Assembly (NCBI GenBank): GCA_029945725.1
Contig: JAQSDB010000003.1
Location: 1-64,000, forward strand
From: a bacterium
Lineage (GTDB): Bacteria; Pseudomonadota; Gammaproteobacteria; Pseudomonadales; Moraxellaceae
DNA: 64,000 nt
Reading direction: 5' to 3'
Under the pieces are notes generated by a model. The model worked only from the letters and a program-made list of their open reading frames with translations, was not told the DNA's origin and searched no databases. Positions 1 to 8,690 of this stretch are shown in pieces (the first letter of the stretch is position 1; each line of letters starts with the position of its first letter). The position numbers were made by a program, and so were the translations under genes.

Positions 1-19
1 AGGGCCTCTCATCTCGAGA

Positions 20-54
20 GGGGCGCATTCTACAGCAGCCCAACTCTTTGTCAA
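20..54 (-). promoter_or_regulatory. rRNA-type promoter, proximal, reading left out of the window
   Basis: On the minus strand there is TTGACA (49-54), a 16-bp spacer, TAGAAT (27-32) and a GC-rich discriminator GCGCCCC (20-26). The bases upstream of the -35 (about 55-75) are very A/T-rich, like an UP element. Strong promoters with a 16-bp spacer and a GC-rich discriminator are typical of stringently controlled rRNA and tRNA operons. Downstream of this promoter is the window edge, so the transcribed gene is not seen. In Pseudomonas the tyrZ gene is followed by an rRNA operon, which suggests 16S rRNA here. Confidence 0.7.
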
Positions 55-167
55 CTTGTTTTTTATAATTTCTTGCCGAAGCAATCAACCAGAAAACCAA
101 GCCACCCCTTCGTAAGCCATTGATAATAAAGCCCTTATCTGCTCTTTCTCAACCACCCCGTCGGTAT

Positions 168-202
168 GGGGCGCATTATAGGGAGCGCCGCGACAGAGTC
201 AA
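168..202 (-). promoter_or_regulatory. rRNA-type promoter, distal, tandem partner of the promoter at 20-54
   Basis: On the minus strand there is TTGACT (197-202), a 16-bp spacer, a perfect TATAAT (175-180) and the discriminator GCGCCCC (168-174). The spacer length and discriminator are the same as in the proximal promoter 148 bp downstream. Two promoters of identical architecture in tandem is the usual layout in front of an rRNA operon. The stretch 1-262 holds no gene that can be supported. Confidence 0.7.
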
Positions 203-262
203 ACCCTTTCCTTCAGTTTTATGAAAAACCCTGCTCAACCGCTGCTTTTTCACGCAAAGCGA

Positions 263-1465
263 TCATTTATCCAGCGTTATCCGGGCAATGGCTTTCTTAC
301 CCGACTGGATAATATGCACTTGACCCACAGCCATACGAAAATCCACCCTGGCGGGTTGCCCATCAATAAAGACCGCACCTCGCTGAATAACATCTTTGGC
401 TGCCGCCGAGTTCTTGGTCAGTCCCGAGCGCGTCAGGACAGCCATCAGTGACAAGCCGTCCTGACCCTCAGCAGAAATCACCACCACCGGGACATCCTCC
501 GGAATCTCGCCTTTGGTCAGCACATTGCCCGCCGCCTTGTGCGCACCAGCGGCGGCCTCGGCACCATGAAAGCGAGCAATTATCTCCTCCGCCAGCAGCC
601 TCTTGATGTCCTGAGGATTGCGGCCCGCAGCCACTTCAACGCGAAAACCATCGACTTCCTCAAGCGGCCGGAAACTCAGCAGCTCGAAATAGCGCCAGAT
701 CAAGGTATCCGGCATAGAAAGAAGCTTCTGGTACATCTCGCCAGGCACATCACTCACACCTATATAGTTGCCTAGCGACTTGGACATCTTCTGCACACCA
801 TCCAGTCCCTCGAGAATCGGCATGGTCAGTACCACCTGCGCCGTTTGCCCGTAACGTCCCTGCAAGGTTCGCCCCATAAGAAGATTGAACTTCTGGTCCG
901 TACCACCCAGCTCCACATCCGCCATCAGGGCTACCGAGTCATAGCCCTGCAAGAGCGGATAGAGGAACTCGTGAATGGCAATTGGTTGCTGACCGGCAAA
1001 GCGCTTGCTGAAATCATCCCGCTCAAGCATGCGCGAAACGGTGAAGTGGGAAGCCAGCTCGATTAGGTCCGCCGCCGATTTCTGCCCCATCCAATCGGAG
1101 TTGAAGACCACGCGCGTGCGCGCCGGATCCAGGATCTTGAACACCTGCTCCTGATAGGACCTGGCATTCGCCACCACCTGCTCGCGCGTCAATGGTTTGC
1201 GGGTGACATTCTTGCCGGTAGGGTCGCCAATCATGCCGGTGAAATCACCGATCAGGAAAATGACCTCATGCCCCAACTCCTGAAACGTACGCAGCTTGTT
1301 CATCAGCACCGTATGCCCCAGGTGCAGATCTGGCGCCGTCGGATCAAAACCCGCCTTAACGCGCAGTGGCCGACCCTCTTTCAGTCGCGCCAGCAGCTCT
1401 TCTTCCTGGATAAGTTCGTCGCATCCGCGCTTGATCAGCGCGAGCTGTTGTTCGGGTGTCATCAT
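263..1465 (-). CDS. tyrS: Tyrosyl-tRNA synthetase (TyrZ-like)
   Basis: Class I aminoacyl-tRNA synthetase that charges tRNA-Tyr in the cytosol. The N-terminal Rossmann domain has the HIGH-type motif HLGHT and the KMSKS loop is intact (QKMSKSLGN). The [11 protein letters not shown] segment is typical of TyrRS, and the C-terminus is an S4-type RNA-binding domain. At about 400 residues it matches the TyrZ subfamily better than the 424-residue E. coli TyrS. ATG at 1465 is preferred; a GTG at 1474 would add three residues, and neither start has a clear Shine-Dalgarno. It is divergent from anmK, and the two rRNA-type promoters lie directly downstream. Confidence 0.95.
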   Translation of the reverse strand: MMTPEQQLALIKRGCDELIQEEELLARLKEGRPLRVKAGFDPTAPDLHLGHTVLMNKLRTFQELGHEVIFLIGDFTGMIGDPTGKNVTRKPLTREQVVANARSYQEQVFKILDPARTRVVFNSDWMGQKSAADLIELASHFTVSRMLERDDFSKRFAGQQPIAIHEFLYPLLQGYDSVALMADVELGGTDQKFNLLMGRTLQGRYGQTAQVVLTMPILEGLDGVQKMSKSLGNYIGVSDVPGEMYQKLLSMPDTLIWRYFELLSFRPLEEVDGFRVEVAAGRNPQDIKRLLAEEIIARFHGAEAAAGAHKAAGNVLTKGEIPEDVPVVVISAEGQDGLSLMAVLTRSGLTKNSAAAKDVIQRGAVFIDGQPARVDFRMAVGQVHIIQSGKKAIARITLDK

Positions 1466-1558
1466 GGCTGTCACGGCTTGTAGAACGGGAAAGGCGCGAA
1501 TTCTAGCATCATCACCGGAACGCTTACGCTACCCTAGCACCGGAACAAGGAGATGCAG

Positions 1559-2668
1559 ATGAGCGAGCTTTATATTGGCCTGATGTCCGGCACCAGCATG
1601 GACGCCATTGATGCGGTTCTCGTGGATTTCGCACAGGGAGTACGGCTGTTGGGAACGCATTCTCGCCCCTTGCCTGCTGCGCTGCGCCAGGAACTGTCAG
1701 GCCTCTGCCAAAGCGGCCCCGATGAAATCGAGCGCATGGGACGTCTCGATACTGCGCTGGGAGAGCATTTCGCGGCAGCGGCACAAGATGTATTGGCAAA
1801 CAGCGGGAATCGCGCTGCCGAGATTTGCGCTATCGGCAGTCACGGTCAGACCATCCGGCATCGCCCCCATGGGCCGCATCCTTTTACCCTGCAGATTGCC
1901 AATCCAGCAGTCATTGCCGAACTCACTGGCATACAGGTGATTGCTGACTTTCGGCGGCGCGACATGGCCGCCGGTGGGCAAGGAGCGCCGCTGGTGCCGG
2001 CTTTTCACAGCGGGATTTTCAGTAATGCGGAGCGGCACCGCATCGTGCTGAATCTCGGCGGCATAGCCAATATCACCATCCTGCCCGCAGGCAATACCAG
2101 CGTAGTCCGCGGTTTTGATACCGGTCCGGCCAATATCCTGATGGATGCCTGGTGCCTGCTGCACAAGCAGCAAGCCTACGATGCCGCCGGGGCATGGGCG
2201 GCCAGCGGCAACATCCATACGGCATTACTCGCGCAACTGCTGACCCATTCTTTTTTCAAAAGGCCTGCGCCCAAAAGTACAGGCCGGGAAGACTTTCACC
2301 TGGGCTGGATACAGGAGGAGCTGCAGAAACTGGGGCAAAGCATCGCCCCGAAAGATGTCCAGGCAAGCCTGCTGGAGCTCACTGCGGTGACGGTTGCCTC
2401 CGCCATAGAAGCCACCGGACTGCGGAAGGGTGACCTGTTACTCTGCGGCGGCGGTGCCTTTAACTCCGCACTTTGGCATCGTTTACAGTCATTGCTGCCG
2501 ACATGGCAGCTATACAGCACGGCTGATTTTGGCCTTGCGCCGACCTGGGTTGAGGCCACCGCATTTGCCTGGCTGGCCCGTCAAACCCTGCACAACCTGC
2601 CCGGCAATCTCCCCGTCGTGACCGGAGCAGCCGGTCCACGCATTCTGGGCGGGATCTATCCTGCCTGA
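1559..2668 (+). CDS. anmK: Anhydro-N-acetylmuramic acid kinase
   Basis: AnmK phosphorylates and hydrolyses 1,6-anhydro-MurNAc to MurNAc-6-phosphate during peptidoglycan recycling in the cytosol. The protein opens with the family signature GLMSGTSMDAID and carries the ASKHA-type nucleotide-binding segments GSHGQTIRHRP, LNLGGIANIT, GFDTGPAN and LLCGGGAFN. The length, about 369 residues, is normal for the family. Two ATGs lie close together, at 1553 and 1559. The AAGGAG at 1547-1552 abuts the first but sits 6 bp before the second, so 1559 is chosen. The gene is followed by a bidirectional terminator shared with erpA. Confidence 0.95.
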   Translation: MSELYIGLMSGTSMDAIDAVLVDFAQGVRLLGTHSRPLPAALRQELSGLCQSGPDEIERMGRLDTALGEHFAAAAQDVLANSGNRAAEICAIGSHGQTIRHRPHGPHPFTLQIANPAVIAELTGIQVIADFRRRDMAAGGQGAPLVPAFHSGIFSNAERHRIVLNLGGIANITILPAGNTSVVRGFDTGPANILMDAWCLLHKQQAYDAAGAWAASGNIHTALLAQLLTHSFFKRPAPKSTGREDFHLGWIQEELQKLGQSIAPKDVQASLLELTAVTVASAIEATGLRKGDLLLCGGGAFNSALWHRLQSLLPTWQLYSTADFGLAPTWVEATAFAWLARQTLHNLPGNLPVVTGAAGPRILGGIYPA

Positions 2669-2680
2669 ATCACCAGAATG

Positions 2681-2706
2681 AAAAAGCCGGCTTACGCCGG
2701 CTTTTT
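2681..2706. terminator. Bidirectional intrinsic terminator between anmK and erpA
   Basis: An 11-bp perfect stem AAAAAGCCGGC / GCCGGCTTTTT surrounds the tetraloop TTAC. T-tracts are present on both strands, so it serves both converging genes. Confidence 0.9.
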
Positions 2707-2732
2707 CTTGCGCTTCCCTGCCGACGGCCGCA

Positions 2733-3074
2733 TTACACCGAAAATGAAGAGCCGCAGCCACAGGTACTGGAAGCATTGGGGTTTTTGACACTGAACTGGG
2801 AACCCTGCAGGCTTTCGGTATAGTCCACCTCAGAGCCCATCAGGTACTGGATGCTCATGGAATCCACCACCATGGTCACATCACCGTTGATGAACTCCGA
2901 GTCGCCCTCGTTCACTTTCTCATCAAAGGTAAAACCATAAGAAAAGCCGGAGCAGCCACCACCCGTAATATAGACACGCAGCTTGAGATCCGGATTGTCT
3001 TCTCCCTCACGCAGCTTGCGCACTTTGGCCGCCGCGCTGTCGGTGAGGATCATGGCCTGGGCCAGGTCATTCAT
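2733..3074 (-). CDS. erpA: Iron-sulfur insertion protein ErpA
   Basis: A-type Fe-S carrier that delivers clusters to apoproteins such as isoprenoid-pathway enzymes. The 113-residue protein has the three conserved cysteines: one in [11 protein letters not shown] and two in the C-terminal [10 protein letters not shown]. The sequence [15 protein letters not shown]...[12 protein letters not shown]...[16 protein letters not shown] is close to ErpA rather than IscA or SufA. It is the last gene of the minus-strand run argC-DUF6776-bactofilin-erpA. Confidence 0.95.
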   Translation of the reverse strand: MNDLAQAMILTDSAAAKVRKLREGEDNPDLKLRVYITGGGCSGFSYGFTFDEKVNEGDSEFINGDVTMVVDSMSIQYLMGSEVDYTESLQGSQFSVKNPNASSTCGCGSSFSV

Positions 3075-3136
3075 GGCATTACCTGCAGATACAGCGAATA
3101 GTGTGACTAGATTATCCTAAAGACCAAGCAAAGCAG

Positions 3137-3589
3137 TCAACTATTTGCAGTATCAGGGGACTTGGCCACAACGGCCTCCTCTTTGGCCATCACATCAGGC
3201 TTGTGCTCGATAAGCTGGATCTGCGGTTTGTCGCTGTACAGCAGGCTGCCATTAACCTGCGCGCCCAGCATCATCTCCATGCTTTTGTAATACACATTAC
3301 CGTTAACCATGGCCTTGCTCGCCAGCTCAATATGCTCGCCGGCATAAACGTTGCCCCTGACCACGCCATTGATAACGATATGCGGCACATGGATCTCACC
3401 AATGACCTCGCCATGCACATGCAGACTTCCGTCCTCGGAAACAATATTGCCTGTCACCTTGCCTTCCACATGCAGGCCGCCGGCAAACTTGATGTCACCC
3501 AGCACCTCGGTGTTACAGGCAACATAGCTGTGATCCTTGTAATTATTGCCCTTGTAACGACTGCCAGCAGGCTTCTTGATGCCCAACAT
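3137..3589 (-). CDS. Bactofilin family cytoskeletal protein
   Basis: Bactofilins polymerise into nucleotide-free beta-helical filaments that localise cell-wall enzymes. The central part has the repetitive pattern of the domain (DIKFAGGLHVEGKVTGNI...LHVHGEVIGEIHVPHIVINGVVRGNVYAGEHIELA...VNGNVYYKSMEM), with short polar ends. The frame is open further upstream, but the ATG at 3589 (MLGIKKPAG) is preceded by GAGGGT at good spacing and gives about 150 residues, the normal size. It follows the DUF6776 gene after a 41-bp gap. Which wall enzyme it partners is not shown; no M23 peptidase gene is nearby. Confidence 0.88.
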   Translation of the reverse strand: MLGIKKPAGSRYKGNNYKDHSYVACNTEVLGDIKFAGGLHVEGKVTGNIVSEDGSLHVHGEVIGEIHVPHIVINGVVRGNVYAGEHIELASKAMVNGNVYYKSMEMMLGAQVNGSLLYSDKPQIQLIEHKPDVMAKEEAVVAKSPDTANS

Positions 3590-3630
3590 GATATGACCCT
3601 CAAATATGGTGGCAAAATACAGACTGGCTT

Positions 3631-4329
3631 CTAGTTCTGCACTTCCCAACGGAAACTTTTTTGCACTGACGCTCCCTTGCCAGGCTTGAGTACAATATCA
3701 ACACGCTCCGGACGAAAACCTGCCGGCAACTGCCACTCACCGGTCAGGCTCTGGAAATACTGAAAACCAAACCGGTTGTCACCCACCGGCAACACAACAC
3801 TTTGGCCACCGCCAATAATTCTGGCTTCGACCGCTCCCGTAATCTCCACGGCATTGCTGCTGGCTTGCGTCAGCAGCAAACGGTACGTGACTCGCCCAGC
3901 ATTATTCGCCAGGCGCAAATCCAGTCTGTCCACGCTCAAGCCGGCGGCTGCCGTTCGCGGTGACAACAGCTTCTTGTACAGGGCCACCTGATCCTCCAGC
4001 GTGGCGATATTCTCCAGCAAACTCATGTTTTCCTGACGCAGCTTTTCTGTGGCAGCAAGCACAATTTCACGATCATGATGCGCGACAGCCGCCTCATCGC
4101 GGATGGATTGCGATTGCTCGGCATACATGCGCACCGTCTGCCGCAAGCGCTGCACCTCGTCCGGCGTCGCCCCCACCACACTGCTGTTATAGCGCGAGCC
4201 CGCATACAGGCCGCCAAGCGCCGCGGCAATGATGAGTATCACACCGCCAATGCCCAGCGAGAGATTGCGAAAGGGCCGGTAAGGCACCAGCACCAGTTTC
4301 TGCAGCCGTTCTCGCTCACGCCGGAACAC
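3631..4329 (-). CDS. Coiled-coil inner-membrane protein of the DUF6776 type
   Basis: A 232-residue protein with a short basic cytoplasmic start (MFRRERERLQK), one transmembrane segment at about residues 25-46 (LGIGGVILIIAAALGGLYAG), a coiled coil at about 60-120 rich in Glu/Gln/Arg/Leu, and a periplasmic C-terminal domain (GRVTYRLLLTQ...GEWQLPAGFRPERVDIVLKPG). It resembles an uncharacterised gene next to argC in Pseudomonas. The biochemical role is unknown. Its position between argC (8 bp away) and the bactofilin gene makes a membrane partner of the bactofilin an inference worth keeping. Confidence 0.7.
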   Translation of the reverse strand: MFRRERERLQKLVLVPYRPFRNLSLGIGGVILIIAAALGGLYAGSRYNSSVVGATPDEVQRLRQTVRMYAEQSQSIRDEAAVAHHDREIVLAATEKLRQENMSLLENIATLEDQVALYKKLLSPRTAAAGLSVDRLDLRLANNAGRVTYRLLLTQASSNAVEITGAVEARIIGGGQSVVLPVGDNRFGFQYFQSLTGEWQLPAGFRPERVDIVLKPGKGASVQKSFRWEVQN

Positions 4330-4337
4330 GGATCACC

Positions 4338-5369
4338 TCAGGGCAGCAAAGCAATTTGAGTCAGACCCGCCGTTTCCGGCAGATCAAACATGATATTCAT
4401 GTTTTGCACCGCCTGACCGGCAGCACCCTTGACCAGATTGTCTATCACTGACAGAACCACCACGGTATCGCCTCCCTGCGGACGGTATACCGCGATACGA
4501 CAGGTATTCGCCCCCTTCACCGAGCGCGTTTCCGGCAATGATCCGGCCGGCATAACATCGACAAAGGGCTCGCTGGCATACGTTTCTTCAAAGAGTTTTT
4601 GCAAATCACCGGCATCTTTCGTCAAGCGCGCATAAAGTGTCGCGTGAATGCCGCGAATCATGGGCAACAGATGCGGCACAAAGGTCAGGCCGACTTTTCC
4701 TGACGTCATGCGCGCCAGACCCTGGGAAATTTCCGGCAGATGCCGGTGACCGGAGACACCATAGGCACGAAAGGATTCCGCCGCCTCTGAAAAAAGCGCA
4801 TGCACTTCGGCTTTACGGCCGGCGCCGGAAACACCGGATTTGGCATCCGCCACCAGGTGCGCCGGATCAACCAGACCCGCCTTCAGCAGCGGCAGGAAAC
4901 CCAGCTGCACCGCCGTCGGATAACAACCGGGATTACCCACCACGCGCGCTGCCTTAATGGCAGCACGATTCATCTCGGGTAAACCATAAACCGACTCTGC
5001 GAGGATGGTGGTCGCGCCATGCGGCATGCCATACCATTGCTCAAATACAGCGATATCTGTCAGACGAAAATCCGCCGCGAGGTCAATAATCCTGACGCCA
5101 CGATCCAGCAACTCCTGCGCCTGCTTCATGGCCACACCATGCGGCGTCGCAAAAAAAACCACATCGCAGGCGCCCAGCACCTCGATGGAAGGCTCGCTAA
5201 ACGCCAGATCCACATGCCCGCGCAGATTGGGAAACAGCCTGGCGACCGGCATTCCCGCCTCGGTACGCGAGGTTATCGCCGTCAATTCGACGCCGGGATG
5301 CTGGGCGAGCAGCCGGAGCAGCTCGACGCCTGTATAGCCGGTACCACCGACAATGCCTACCTTGAGCAC
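4338..5369 (-). CDS. argC: N-acetyl-gamma-glutamyl-phosphate reductase
   Basis: ArgC catalyses the NADPH-dependent reduction of N-acetylglutamyl phosphate, the third step of arginine synthesis. The Rossmann fingerprint [17 protein letters not shown] is at the start and the catalytic cysteine is in [14 protein letters not shown]. The SGHRHLPE motif carries the conserved histidine. The length, 343 residues, is typical. It heads the minus-strand run argC-DUF6776-bactofilin-erpA and is divergent from hemJ. Confidence 0.96.
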   Translation of the reverse strand: MLKVGIVGGTGYTGVELLRLLAQHPGVELTAITSRTEAGMPVARLFPNLRGHVDLAFSEPSIEVLGACDVVFFATPHGVAMKQAQELLDRGVRIIDLAADFRLTDIAVFEQWYGMPHGATTILAESVYGLPEMNRAAIKAARVVGNPGCYPTAVQLGFLPLLKAGLVDPAHLVADAKSGVSGAGRKAEVHALFSEAAESFRAYGVSGHRHLPEISQGLARMTSGKVGLTFVPHLLPMIRGIHATLYARLTKDAGDLQKLFEETYASEPFVDVMPAGSLPETRSVKGANTCRIAVYRPQGGDTVVVLSVIDNLVKGAAGQAVQNMNIMFDLPETAGLTQIALLP

Positions 5370-5523
5370 TGGATCACCTGTTCACAGGAAAAAAGGGGAA
5401 ATAGGAGCGAGGCGGGATTATCAGCCAAGCCCGACACCCGGGCAATTCACAAAGTTAGGTAGCAATGTAACGCAAGGGTTTGGCAGACTTGTGAAATCTT
5501 CCTGAATTTGTGAGTGCATCCTC

Positions 5524-5946
5524 ATGCTCTGGCTCAAGGCTTTGCACGTGATTGCCGTGGTGTGCTGGTTTGCCGGCCTGTTCTACCTGCCCCGGCTCTT
5601 CGTTTATCACGCCCAGACCGAGGACACCGCAGGCCGCGAACGCTTCAAGATCATGGAGCGCAAGCTCTATCGCGGCATCATGTGGCCCTCACTCATCATG
5701 ACCGTGATATTTGGCGTGACGATGCTGGGGCTGAATCCGCACTATTACCTCACACAGGGCTGGATGCATGCCAAGCTGGCACTGGCGGGCCTGCTCATCG
5801 TCTATCACCTGTTTTGTGGTCACTACCTCAAGGCCCTGCAGCAGGACCGCAATCTTAAAAGCCACGTCTTCTTCCGTGTTTTCAACGAACTGCCGGTGCT
5901 GGCGCTGATTGCCATCGTCATTCTGGTGATTGTGAGGCCCTTCTGA
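5524..5946 (+). CDS. hemJ: Protoporphyrinogen IX oxidase HemJ
   Basis: A 140-residue polytopic membrane protein of the HemJ (UPF0093) family, which oxidises protoporphyrinogen IX late in heme synthesis and carries a b-type heme. Four hydrophobic segments are visible, with the characteristic ALHVIAVVCWFAGLFYLPRLFVYH start (conserved His in the first helix) and the conserved KLYRGIMWPS loop. The stop overlaps the thiD start (TGATG). Together with hemL downstream it gives this block two tetrapyrrole genes. Confidence 0.92.
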   Translation: MLWLKALHVIAVVCWFAGLFYLPRLFVYHAQTEDTAGRERFKIMERKLYRGIMWPSLIMTVIFGVTMLGLNPHYYLTQGWMHAKLALAGLLIVYHLFCGHYLKALQQDRNLKSHVFFRVFNELPVLALIAIVILVIVRPF

Positions 5947-6713
5947 TGCGCCCCGTCGTCCTCTGTTTTTCCGGCCTGGACCCTTCCGGCGGCGCCGGCC
6001 TGCAAGCCGACATAGAAACCATTGCGGCGCTGGGCGGGCATGCGGCGGTGGTCTGCACCGCCCTGACCGTACAGGACTCGCAGCAGGTATACGGCTTTGA
6101 GACTGTAGCGGCCGGGCTGGTTCGGCAGCAGGCTGAAACCGTGCTCGCCGATTTGCCGGTAGCGGTCATCAAGCTCGGCATGCTCGGCTCCGGCGCCATC
6201 GCCGCGGTGATTGCCGACCTGCTCAGGCAGCATCCGCACATTCCCGTGGTACTGGATCCCGTGCTCGCCGCCAATTCCGGCGGCAACCTTGCCAGCGACG
6301 GTCTGGCCCAGGGCCTGCTCCGCCTGTTTCCGTTCGCCACCCTCATCACCCCCAACTCGGTGGAGGCGCGCCGTCTGACGCAGACTGACAACCTCGACGA
6401 CGCCGTGAGCATCCTGTTCAGCCGGGGCGCCAGAAACATCCTGCTCAAGGGAGGGCACGAGCCCGGCGCCAGCATCCTGAACCGGCTGTACGGTGGCGGG
6501 GAGATGCTGCACGAAAGCCGGGCACCACGTCTGGCCGGCGACTTTCACGGCTCCGGCTGCACCCTGGCTGCCGCCATTGCCGTAGGCCTTGCCACGGGAC
6601 TGGACTTGCCGGACGCCGTCGCAGGCGCCGAAGCCTTTGTCGCGCACGCCCTGCAAAACGCTGATCGCCCACGGGCTGACGGCCAGTTCCTGCCGCGCCG
6701 GATCACGCCATGA
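5946..6713 (+). CDS. thiD: Hydroxymethylpyrimidine/phosphomethylpyrimidine kinase
   Basis: ThiD phosphorylates HMP and HMP-P to give HMP-PP for thiamine synthesis. The ribokinase-fold signatures are visible: GLDPSGGAGLQADIETIAALGGHA at the start, DPVLAANSGG in the middle and the anion-hole motif DFHGSGCTLAAAIA near the end. At 255 residues it is slightly short but complete. It overlaps hemJ by one base and thiE by four, so hemJ-thiD-thiE appear translationally coupled. Confidence 0.94.
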   Translation: MRPVVLCFSGLDPSGGAGLQADIETIAALGGHAAVVCTALTVQDSQQVYGFETVAAGLVRQQAETVLADLPVAVIKLGMLGSGAIAAVIADLLRQHPHIPVVLDPVLAANSGGNLASDGLAQGLLRLFPFATLITPNSVEARRLTQTDNLDDAVSILFSRGARNILLKGGHEPGASILNRLYGGGEMLHESRAPRLAGDFHGSGCTLAAAIAVGLATGLDLPDAVAGAEAFVAHALQNADRPRADGQFLPRRITP

Positions 6714-7318
6714 CGATCCGGCGCGGGCTCTACGCCATTACCGACAACGCTCTCGGGGAGCAGTTATTGCCCGCAGTTCGTGCCGCCCTTGAAGGCGGTA
6801 TCGTGCTGCTGCAATACCGCGACAAATCCGCTGACCACGCACGCCGCGAACAGGAAGCCCGAGCCCTGCTGGCACTATGCCGGGAGTTTTCCTGCCCCCT
6901 GCTGATCAATGACGACCTTGCCCTGGCGCTGGAAGTTGGCGCCGACGGCGTGCACCTTGGCCGTCATGACGGCGCCTTGCGTACCGCCAGAGAAAAAATG
7001 GGACCGGCCGCCATCATCGGTGCCACCTGCCACGACTCACTCGGGCTTGCCGCCGAAGCCGCCAGCGCTGGCGCCAGCTATCTCGCCTTTGGCGCCATCC
7101 ATGCCTCCCGCACCAAGCCGGGAGCCGGTACAGCCAGTCTGGCCACACTGGCCGCCGCCAGGCACTTCAACCTGCCCGTGGTAGCGATAGGCGGCATTAG
7201 CACCGATAATGCCGCGCCTGTGATTGCCGCCGGCGCCGACTGCCTGGCGGTCATCAGTGATCTCTGGCAGGCGCCCGACATCCGCGCGCACGTACGCGAA
7301 TTTTCCCGCCTGTTTTGA
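6710..7318 (+). CDS. thiE: Thiamine-phosphate synthase
   Basis: ThiE condenses HMP-PP with thiazole phosphate to thiamine phosphate. The TIM-barrel motifs are clear: GIVLLQYRDKSADH, LLINDDLALALEVGADGVHLGRHD, GATCHDS, ASYLAFGAIHASRTKPGA and VAIGGISTDNA. The length, 202 residues, is normal. The start overlaps the thiD stop (ATGA). No THI-box riboswitch was recognised upstream of this run. Confidence 0.94.
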   Translation: MTIRRGLYAITDNALGEQLLPAVRAALEGGIVLLQYRDKSADHARREQEARALLALCREFSCPLLINDDLALALEVGADGVHLGRHDGALRTAREKMGPAAIIGATCHDSLGLAAEAASAGASYLAFGAIHASRTKPGAGTASLATLAAARHFNLPVVAIGGISTDNAAPVIAAGADCLAVISDLWQAPDIRAHVREFSRLF

Positions 7319-7372
7319 AACATACCCAGGCCAGCGCCCGAACTGCTTCCCACCTATTTTGCCGAGTCCGAC

Positions 7373-8647
7373 ATGAGCCGATCCGATGATCTTTTTGCCG
7401 CCGCCTGCCGCCATATTCCCGGTGGCGTGAACTCACCTGTCCGTGCTTTTCGTGGCGTCGGTGGTACGCCGGTATTTTTCTCGCGCGCCAAAGGTGCTTA
7501 TCTCCATGACGCTGACGACCGGAAATACATCGACTATGTCGGCTCCTGGGGACCCGCCATTCTCGGTCACGCCCATGACGAGGTGATTCGTGAAGTACAG
7601 GAAGCGGCTGTAAACGGCCTCACCTTCGGCGCACCCACCGAGCTGGAAATACGCATGGCCGACAAGGTCTGCGAGCTGCTGCCTTCCATGGACATGGTGC
7701 GCATGGTGAGCTCAGGCACCGAAGCCACCATGAGTGCCATTCGCCTTGCCCGTGGCTATACCGGCCGCGACCTGCTGGTGAAATTCGAAGGCTGCTATCA
7801 CGGCCATGCCGATGCCCTGCTGGTAAAAGCCGGTTCCGGCGCACTCACCCTGGGCGTCCCCAGCTCGGCCGGCGTCCCCGCCGACGTCGCCAAGCACACC
7901 ATTACGCTCGAGTTCAATAACCTTGAGGCCACGGCCGAGTTTTTCCGCACGCGGGGCGAAGAAGTGGCCTGCATTATTGTTGAGCCCGTCGCCGGCAACA
8001 TGAATTGCATTCCACCTGCACCAGGCTTTCTCGAAGGCCTGCGTACACTGTGTGACCAGTACGGTGCCGTGCTGGTTTTTGATGAAGTCATGACCGGCTT
8101 CCGCGTCGCGCTTGGTGGCGCACAAGCGCATTACGGCATCACACCGGACCTCACCACACTGGGCAAGGTCATTGGAGGCGGCATGCCGGTCGGCGCCTTT
8201 GGCGGCAAACGCGCCATCATGGAAAAAATTGCACCGCTGGGCCCCGTCTATCAGGCCGGCACGCTGTCCGGCAACCCCATCGCGATGCGCGCCGGCCTGA
8301 AAACCCTGGAGCTTATTTCTGTGCCGGGATTTTTTGCATCCCTCGCGCAGAAAACTGCCGCACTGTGTGCCGGTCTGGAAAAAGCCGGACGCGACAGTGG
8401 CGTGGCGCTCAGCACCAACCAGGTCGGCGGCATGTTCGGCCTGTTTTTTACCGACAAAAAAGTCACCCGCTATGCCGATGCCTGCGCCTGCGACACGGAA
8501 GCCTTCAAGCATTTCTTTCACGCCATGCTGGCCGAGGGAATTTATCTGGCGCCGTCGGCATTTGAAGCAGGCTTTGTGTCAGCTGCGCACAGTGACGCCG
8601 ATATTGCCGCCACCGCTGCCGCCGCAACGCGTGCGCTGAAGCGCTGA
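7373..8647 (+). CDS. hemL: Glutamate-1-semialdehyde 2,1-aminomutase
   Basis: PLP enzyme of the C5 pathway that converts glutamate-1-semialdehyde to 5-aminolevulinate. The family opening [11 protein letters not shown], the [14 protein letters not shown] segment, [18 protein letters not shown], the DEVMTGFRV motif and the PLP-lysine region [18 protein letters not shown] are all intact. The length, 424 residues, is typical. It follows thiE after 54 bp, probably in the same transcript as hemJ-thiD-thiE. Confidence 0.96.
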   Translation: MSRSDDLFAAACRHIPGGVNSPVRAFRGVGGTPVFFSRAKGAYLHDADDRKYIDYVGSWGPAILGHAHDEVIREVQEAAVNGLTFGAPTELEIRMADKVCELLPSMDMVRMVSSGTEATMSAIRLARGYTGRDLLVKFEGCYHGHADALLVKAGSGALTLGVPSSAGVPADVAKHTITLEFNNLEATAEFFRTRGEEVACIIVEPVAGNMNCIPPAPGFLEGLRTLCDQYGAVLVFDEVMTGFRVALGGAQAHYGITPDLTTLGKVIGGGMPVGAFGGKRAIMEKIAPLGPVYQAGTLSGNPIAMRAGLKTLELISVPGFFASLAQKTAALCAGLEKAGRDSGVALSTNQVGGMFGLFFTDKKVTRYADACACDTEAFKHFFHAMLAEGIYLAPSAFEAGFVSAAHSDADIAATAAAATRALKR

Positions 8648-8690
8648 GCCTTCGTCAGCAAAGCGGCATCGGATCATGACAAGGAAGATC

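Noticed and set aside
140-150. TGCTCTTTCTC, like the boxA antitermination motif of rRNA leaders
   Set aside because: It is on the plus strand, while both rRNA-type promoters read on the minus strand.
5370-5523. Riboswitch (THI-box) upstream of hemJ-thiD-thiE
   Set aside because: The 154-bp argC-hemJ gap lacks the conserved THI-box core and is shared with a divergent gene.
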